A stretch of 10,522 bases of DNA, taken from an uncultured Clostridia bacterium. GTDB taxonomy: Bacteria; Bacillota; Clostridia; HGM11327. A program made the translations under genes and the position numbers. Below, piece after piece: positions 6,494 through 10,522 of the stretch. Location: assembly GCA_905210525.1 (NCBI GenBank), contig CAJLXE010000040.1, positions 1 through 10,522 on the forward strand. Reading direction: 5' to 3'. The first letter of the stretch is position 1, and the number at the start of each line of letters is the position of its first letter. The notes under the pieces were generated by a model, which saw nothing but the letters and a program-made list of their open reading frames with translations, was not told where the DNA came from and did not search any database.

Positions 6494-7989
6494 TGACGAA
6501 AAAATTAAGATCGATAATAATAACCGTTTCGATAGGGGTGCTTGCTCTGGTTGCGTACTTTGTTGTCGATTATATTGTAAAAAACATCGATGAACCTACA
6601 GCAACAAGTGTAAAGCTTACCGAGTTTTCTACCGGTAATATTGCTTCTCTGAAGATTACTCTTAAGGACGGACAATATTATTATGTTACGGAAAATGCGG
6701 ATTCTTCCGATGCAACTTCCGTATCGTACAAAGTAACGTTTAACGGAATCTATGAGGGCTTGGCTTACAGTGCTTCTTCCGCGAAAACGATGATGGGTTA
6801 TGCGTGCACGCTTACGGCGAAAAGAGACCTCGGTGAGACGGATGAATCCGAATACGTTCTTTACGGACTTGACGATCCTTTGAGCGTTGTTACGCTCACA
6901 AAAATGAACGGCGAAACGTTTAATATATACGTGGGAAGCATGGCAGGTGCTGATTCGGCGTATTATTGCAGGGTTGACGGAAGCAATCATGTGTACATTA
7001 TATCGGGTTCTTACGGAGAAATGTTTACACGTACGCCAAACAAAATGCGTATAACACAGTTTTCTGTTGCAGTTGACGCGGACAAGGTTGATACGTTTAC
7101 GTGGCAGTATGAAGATAATAAACCTGTGTATGTTTATAGGGATCTCGAGATATCGGTATTTAATCCGTTTACAAAATATTTTGTATCATCACCTTGGGGC
7201 AATAAAATGCCGGTGAACGGAGATATGTTTTCAGACCTTCTCGCAAGTCTTGACGTTCTTTATATTTCCGACTATATTACGCCTAAGGTGGACGGTTCGG
7301 AAGTAAATCTTGCCGACTACGGTCTGGATAAACCGTGGGGATACTATAAAATTACGGGCATAGACGGCACAACTCAAGAGTTTTCGTTTGGAAACTATGT
7401 TGACGAGAGCGCAAAATATTATTGCTATATGCTTGACCATGCAACCAATGATATTTATACGGTGCTCAGAGATAAGGTGTCTTTTATAAAAAACTATACA
7501 GCTTTGACTGTTACCACACCGTATATAGTTAACGCTTACATGAAAGAGATACAGTATCTTACGGCTGAATTTGCAGGTAAAACTTCCGTTATGGAAATGA
7601 AGAGAACGTATTTGTCCGATGAGGAAAAAAAGGCGCTTGAAGAAGCAGGCGAAAATGTGGTTGATTATACAACAAAAGTAACTCTTGACGGAATTGCTTA
7701 TGACTCTTATGCGCTTTCGATGCTGTATCAATGCGCAACGGGAGTACGTATTCAGGGGCAGTACAAGGATTACGAACATGATGAAGTGCCTATGCTTAAG
7801 ATTACGTTTACTCCTTTTGATGCCGATGAAAAGCCTTGTGTAATAGAATATTACAAAATAGACAACAATTTTTGCGCGGCATATATAAACGGTACTTGTG
7901 ATTTTGTTGTATCTGTTAAGGCGGTTCAGAATTATATAAACGGAGTTGCGTTGGTTAAGGACGGCGGCATTCCAAATTATGTTGTCTGA
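6493..7989 (+). CDS. DUF4340 protein, membrane-anchored partner of the GldG-like system
   Basis: This 498-residue protein has a short cytoplasmic start (MTKKLRS), one hydrophobic anchor at about 8-28 and otherwise a soluble, presumably extracytoplasmic, region. Two copies of a DUF4340-type module are visible: YGLDDP (124-129) followed by IYVGS and YYCRV (157-161), and YGLDKP (276-281) followed by FSFGN and YYCYML (309-314). The copies are offset by about 152 residues. DUF4340 genes are known to sit next to GldG-like genes, but their activity is not established; a structural or substrate-binding accessory role is inference. AAGAGGAG at 6476-6483, inside the previous gene, is the ribosome binding site, and the start overlaps the previous stop, so coupled translation is likely. 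The terminator beginning 33 bases after the stop ends the operon. Confidence 0.85.
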   Translation: MTKKLRSIIITVSIGVLALVAYFVVDYIVKNIDEPTATSVKLTEFSTGNIASLKITLKDGQYYYVTENADSSDATSVSYKVTFNGIYEGLAYSASSAKTMMGYACTLTAKRDLGETDESEYVLYGLDDPLSVVTLTKMNGETFNIYVGSMAGADSAYYCRVDGSNHVYIISGSYGEMFTRTPNKMRITQFSVAVDADKVDTFTWQYEDNKPVYVYRDLEISVFNPFTKYFVSSPWGNKMPVNGDMFSDLLASLDVLYISDYITPKVDGSEVNLADYGLDKPWGYYKITGIDGTTQEFSFGNYVDESAKYYCYMLDHATNDIYTVLRDKVSFIKNYTALTVTTPYIVNAYMKEIQYLTAEFAGKTSVMEMKRTYLSDEEKKALEEAGENVVDYTTKVTLDGIAYDSYALSMLYQCATGVRIQGQYKDYEHDEVPMLKITFTPFDADEKPCVIEYYKIDNNFCAAYINGTCDFVVSVKAVQNYINGVALVKDGGIPNYVV

Positions 7990-8022
7990 TGGTTTATTTG
8001 TAAATTTTATATTGTGATATGG

Positions 8023-8067
8023 CAGGCTGATGCATCATTTGTTGTTATTGCGTCAGCCTGTTGTCTT
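8023..8067 (+). terminator. Strong hairpin terminator or attenuator after the Gld-like operon
   Basis: CAGGCTGATGC (8023-8033) pairs with GCGTCAGCCTG (8050-8060): 11 base pairs including one G-T wobble, around a 16-base AT-rich loop. TTGTCTT follows. The next gene starts at 8087, and no good promoter lies between hairpin and gene, so the structure may act as a leaky terminator or attenuator for that gene. Confidence 0.8.
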
Positions 8068-8086
8068 ATAAAATAAGGGGATTGTA

Positions 8087-8644
8087 ATGAAAAAATTTAT
8101 TCCGAATATACTCAGTATAATGCGGATGTTCGGAGCTGTTTTATTGCTTTTGACAGCGCCTTTGTCATCGGCTTTTAATATTGTATATATATTGTGCGGG
8201 ATTACGGACGTTGCGGACGGATTTTTGGCAAGACGGATGAAATGCGGGAGTCGGTTGGGCGCGATATTGGATAGTATAGCGGACTTTATGTTTGTTGCAT
8301 CTGCTGTTATTGCGCTCAGATATATGCTTATGTACTGTGTCCCGCTGTTTATTCAAATAACGGCAATTACAGAGGCTGTTATAAAGGCGGCTACGTATAT
8401 TTACGGAAGTATAAAGTTTAAAACAAGCGCGTCACTGCATACTGTTTTGAACAAAATAACGGGTATAATGCTGTTTTTACTTGTTTTCATTTTTCAAACC
8501 GAAGCTTTTAATGTCTATTGTATTTTTGTTTGCGTTGTTTCTTTAGCGGCTACCGCTGAAGAATGGGCAATTCATATAATATCGGACAAGTATGATCCCG
8601 ATACAAAAGGAATATTTGGTACAGTAAAAGGCAAAAACAAATAA
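8087..8644 (+). CDS. CDP-alcohol phosphatidyltransferase (PgsA-like)
   Basis: This 185-residue integral membrane enzyme is predicted to transfer a phosphatidyl group from CDP-diacylglycerol to an alcohol, releasing CMP, in phospholipid synthesis. The catalytic signature D-x2-D-G-x2-A-R-x8-G-x3-D-x3-D is complete: D41, D44, G45, A48, R49, G58, D62 and D66. The N-terminus FIPNILSIMRMFGAVLLLL is the usual start of PgsA/cardiolipin-synthase-type members. Later hydrophobic segments lie at about 68-100 and 125-156, and SLHTVLNKITGIMLF (116-130) is a conserved feature of small Firmicutes members. The acceptor (glycerol-3-phosphate or another alcohol) cannot be told from sequence, so no gene symbol is given. 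AAGGGG at 8075-8080 lies 6 bases before ATG 8087. The gene stands 20 bases beyond a strong terminator, so its expression may depend on read-through or on a weak promoter near 7982-8012. Confidence 0.88.
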   Translation: MKKFIPNILSIMRMFGAVLLLLTAPLSSAFNIVYILCGITDVADGFLARRMKCGSRLGAILDSIADFMFVASAVIALRYMLMYCVPLFIQITAITEAVIKAATYIYGSIKFKTSASLHTVLNKITGIMLFLLVFIFQTEAFNVYCIFVCVVSLAATAEEWAIHIISDKYDPDTKGIFGTVKGKNK

Positions 8645-8676
8645 AGCCTGAATTATCGGCAGATTTTTTATCCAAA
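8645..8676 (+). terminator. Weak possible terminator after the CDP-alcohol transferase gene
   Basis: GCC (8646-8648) and GGC (8658-8660) can pair in a short stem, and a run of six T follows at 8664-8669. The stem is only about 3 base pairs, with little outside support, so this is a marginal call. Confidence 0.25.
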
Positions 8677-8728
8677 CAAATATTTTATTTTATAATTCTT
8701 TTCAAAATGCTCTTATTATAGTCGAGTA

Positions 8729-8772
8729 TATAATAAAATCACGTTACGGATTTTCGATGAAAATTTTATTGA
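8729..8772 (+). promoter_or_regulatory. Putative promoter with inverted repeat upstream of the amidase gene
   Basis: A TATAAT box at 8729-8734 begins the 13-base string TATAATAAAATCA, identical to the one at 2978-2990. After 21 bases comes ATTTTATTGA (8763-8772), also identical to the copy at 3013-3022, where the gap is 22 bases. AATAAAAT (8732-8739) and ATTTTATT (8763-8770) are exact inverted partners. No convincing -35 box is seen. Shared control of the two genes is inference; AT-richness makes part of the match cheap. Confidence 0.4.
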
Positions 8773-8821
8773 AATATGAACCTGTATTATATTATTACTA
8801 TTGGTCGGGAGGAGCAAACAA

Positions 8822-9481
8822 ATGCCGAAAACAGTTTTTTTATCGCCTTCATCACAAAAATTTATAGTAGGAAACGGCGAATACGGTACCGAGGCACGCA
8901 GAATGAATGAACTTGGAAATATTATAGAATATGAATTGGAACGAAACGGTGTGTTCGTGGAGCGCGAGGGTAACGAAATTTCAACAGAAGAACGCGTTCG
9001 TATTGCAAATTCGCTGAATGTGGACGCTTATATATCTCTTCACAGCAATCGCGCACCGGATGATATCGCAGGAACTATGAGCGGAACAGAAATTTATATA
9101 CGCCCGGATAACAAGGAATCGTTGAAGCTTGCGTCTGTAATATATAAAAATATGCGTTGTACAAAAGGGTTTACCGAAAGAGGAATCAGGGAAAATGCTA
9201 AATTCACTGAAGTAAATGCACCTAAAATGCCGTGCTGTCTTATAGAAACAGATTATCATGATAATTACGAAAGATCTTGCTGGATTATTGAAAATATGCG
9301 CGACATTGCTATTTCAATTACAAAGGGAATTTTGGAATATTTCGGACAGGAGTATAAAGAACGCATAAACCGCAAATATTACCGTGTACAGTTAGGCGCA
9401 TTTATAGATAAACAGAATGCCGAGAAAATGTCTAGGATACTCCAGAATGCCGGATTTCCGACGGTGATAAAATATTATTGA
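8822..9481 (+). CDS. N-acetylmuramoyl-L-alanine amidase-like protein (Amidase_3 type) with a short SPOR tail
   Basis: The 219-residue product is predicted to cut the bond between muramic acid and the stem peptide of peptidoglycan. ATG 8822 is chosen because GGGAGGAG (8807-8814) lies 7 bases upstream; the in-frame TTG at 8801 precedes that site. In the Amidase_3 fold, E24 (YGTEARRMNEL), H74 in SLHSN (72-76) and E142 in LIETDYHDN (140-148) fit the second and third zinc ligands and the catalytic glutamate. The usual first zinc histidine of a 'DPGHGG' start is missing: the matching segment reads FLSPSSQKF (6-14). Such 'SPS' variants occur in Clostridia, as I recall. There is no signal peptide or membrane anchor. 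Residues 186-218 (YYRVQLGAFIDKQNAEKMSR onward) match the first half of a SPOR domain, which binds denuded glycan strands. Roles in sporulation, lysis or wall turnover are all possible. Confidence 0.8.
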   Translation: MPKTVFLSPSSQKFIVGNGEYGTEARRMNELGNIIEYELERNGVFVEREGNEISTEERVRIANSLNVDAYISLHSNRAPDDIAGTMSGTEIYIRPDNKESLKLASVIYKNMRCTKGFTERGIRENAKFTEVNAPKMPCCLIETDYHDNYERSCWIIENMRDIAISITKGILEYFGQEYKERINRKYYRVQLGAFIDKQNAEKMSRILQNAGFPTVIKYY

Positions 9482-9518
9482 TTGTCTTTATAATTTACTG
9501 CCTACGGGTTATAAACGA

Positions 9519-9603
9519 ATAACAGCGTTATATTGTGTTAAATTTAACAATTTGTAAAAATATCAAGTGATATATTGACAATTTGCCGGATGTGTGTTAA
9601 ACT
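9519..9603 (+). promoter_or_regulatory. Promoter and palindrome-rich control region of the beta-helix gene
   Basis: TTGACA at 9575-9580 and TAAACT at 9598-9603, 17 bases apart, make a good sigma-A promoter with a weaker -10. Upstream are ATAAC-AGC-GTTAT (9519-9531), the perfect 14-base palindrome TGTTAAATTTAACA (9536-9549) and ATATCA-AG-TGATAT (9560-9573), which abuts the -35 box. A further TGTTAAA half-copy at 9595-9601 overlaps the -10 box. The pattern suggests binding by one or two dimeric regulators, perhaps sugar-responsive; the regulator is not in view. Confidence 0.6.
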
Positions 9604-9625
9604 GCTTAAGTAATGTAATTCATAT

Positions 9626-9632
9626 AAGGAGG
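9626..9632 (+). promoter_or_regulatory. Ribosome binding site fixing the beta-helix gene start
   Basis: AAGGAGG lies 7 bases before ATG 9640 and settles this start, showing that the protein is made without an N-terminal signal peptide. Confidence 0.9.
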
Positions 9633-9639
9633 AAAATAT

Positions 9640-10522
9640 ATGAACGAAACAGTTAAACTGTATGTTTCTCCGAACGGTTCGGATAAAAATACAGGCTCTG
9701 CCGATAAACCGTTTGCAACGGTTGCAAGAGCGGTGGAAGCGGTAAGAAATATAATCGAACAAGGTCTTACGGCTCCTGTTACGGTTTATTTTCATAAGGG
9801 CGATTACAGCGTATCATGTATTGAGCTTACAAAAGAGGACAGCGGTTCTGAGCAGTTCCCGATAACATATTGCGCATACGGTGATGGTGAGGTTATGTTC
9901 AACAGCGGAGTTTCGCTTGATATGTCCAAATTCAAACCGGTTGAGGGCAAAGCAAAATCAAGATTAAAGGAATGTGCAAAAGACAAAGTATTTGTATATG
10001 ACCTGAAAGCGGACGGAATAAAAAAAGAACAGGTCGGACCGGTTTATGCTTTCGGCTCGCATAACACGGCAGGAAGATATCCGGGGGATACTGTCGGCAA
10101 AAACAGCGAATTGTTCTGGGATGACAAAAGAATGACTCTGGCAAGGTATCCGAATGAAGGATTCCTGCAAATAAAGGACGTTGCCGATTGGGGCGAGTGC
10201 ATAAGGCTTTCAAGAGACGGAGAATGGAATCCGTATTGGCAGGATGTGACAAAGCCTTTACGCGGAGGCACAATAGTTGTTGACGACGAAACCGCAGAAG
10301 AAATGAAGACGTGGAAAACGCCTGAAACTGCATGGGCATTCGGATATTTCTTTGTAGATTGGGGTGACGCGGCAACACCGGTTGACTGGATAAATTTACA
10401 GGATAAAACCGTAAAAATGAAATTTACATCTCCATATGGTTACAGAGAGGGCGGAGAATATTTTCTGTTTAACGTTCTTGAAGAGCTTGACGCGCCGGGA
10501 GAATATTTTATTGACAGAGATG
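9640..10522 (+). CDS. Right-handed parallel beta-helix carbohydrate-active enzyme (GH141-like), 3'-truncated by the window edge
   Basis: The frame is open from ATG 9640 to the right edge: 294 codons plus one base. The N-terminus LYVSPNGSDKNTGSADKPFA (7-26), followed by TVARAVEAVR, is the classic opening of secreted-type pectate-lyase-fold and DUF1565 proteins. KEDSGSEQFPITYCAYGDGE (65-84) continues the first helix coils. MTLARYPNEG (165-174) and NVLEELDAPGEYFIDRD (278-294) match segments I associate with GH141-like enzymes, a family containing fucosidase and xylanase activities; this assignment is from memory. Catalytic residues lie beyond the visible part. No signal peptide or lipobox is present, so the enzyme may act in the cytoplasm on imported oligosaccharides, or be exported differently. 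Together with the binding protein at the left edge this hints at glycan use, though six genes lie between and no operon link is implied. Confidence 0.75.
   Translation, partial: MNETVKLYVSPNGSDKNTGSADKPFATVARAVEAVRNIIEQGLTAPVTVYFHKGDYSVSCIELTKEDSGSEQFPITYCAYGDGEVMFNSGVSLDMSKFKPVEGKAKSRLKECAKDKVFVYDLKADGIKKEQVGPVYAFGSHNTAGRYPGDTVGKNSELFWDDKRMTLARYPNEGFLQIKDVADWGECIRLSRDGEWNPYWQDVTKPLRGGTIVVDDETAEEMKTWKTPETAWAFGYFFVDWGDAATPVDWINLQDKTVKMKFTSPYGYREGGEYFLFNVLEELDAPGEYFIDRD

Noticed and set aside
3158..7989. Reading the Gld-like operon as evidence of gliding motility
   Set aside because: GldA/F/G-like genes occur in many non-gliding bacteria; no GldJ, GldK-N, SprA or adhesin genes are present here.
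8801..8821. TTG at 8801 as the amidase start
   Set aside because: It lies upstream of the ribosome binding site at 8807-8814, which points to ATG 8822; the extra seven residues have no family support.

Overview
The window looks like a piece of a low-to-moderate GC Clostridia-type (Firmicutes/Bacillota) chromosome, possibly from an uncultured gut or rumen lineage. The signs are strong AAGGAGG-type ribosome binding sites, frequent ATA (Ile) and AGA (Arg) codons, a TTG start, a Clostridia-like seryl-tRNA synthetase and a SPOR-tailed amidase of a type common in that class. The assignment is inference from style, not from a marker gene. All eight recognised genes lie on the + strand.

Layout: (1) 1-1434, the 3' part of an extracellular sugar-type ABC solute-binding protein cut by the left edge. 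(2) 1462-2859, serS with a textbook sigma-A promoter and an unusual leader in which a hairpin separates the Shine-Dalgarno sequence from the start codon, followed by a terminator. (3) 2978-7989, a tight four-gene operon with a structured leader: an ABC ATPase, an ABC-2 permease (GldF-like), a GldG-like auxiliary membrane protein and a DUF4340 protein, closed by a strong hairpin terminator. (4) 8087-8644, a small CDP-alcohol phosphatidyltransferase only about 20 bases beyond that terminator. (5) 8822-9481, an N-acetylmuramoyl-L-alanine amidase-like protein with half a SPOR motif. (6) 9640-right edge, the N-terminal part of a parallel beta-helix carbohydrate-active enzyme behind an inverted-repeat-rich promoter region.

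Functionally, the central part is envelope-related. A Gld-type ABC system with two extracytoplasmic accessory proteins sits beside a phospholipid headgroup enzyme and a peptidoglycan amidase. The two ends (sugar-binding protein, beta-helix enzyme) point to glycan use. No CRISPR array, insertion sequence, integrase, tRNA or rRNA was seen.

The points most worth following are the SD-hairpin-start arrangement at serS, the Gld-like operon with its DUF4340 partner, a near-identical promoter/inverted-repeat element upstream of both that operon and the amidase, the amidase that lacks the usual first zinc histidine and a signal peptide, and the palindrome cluster ahead of the beta-helix gene. None of these amounts to proof of a new system.
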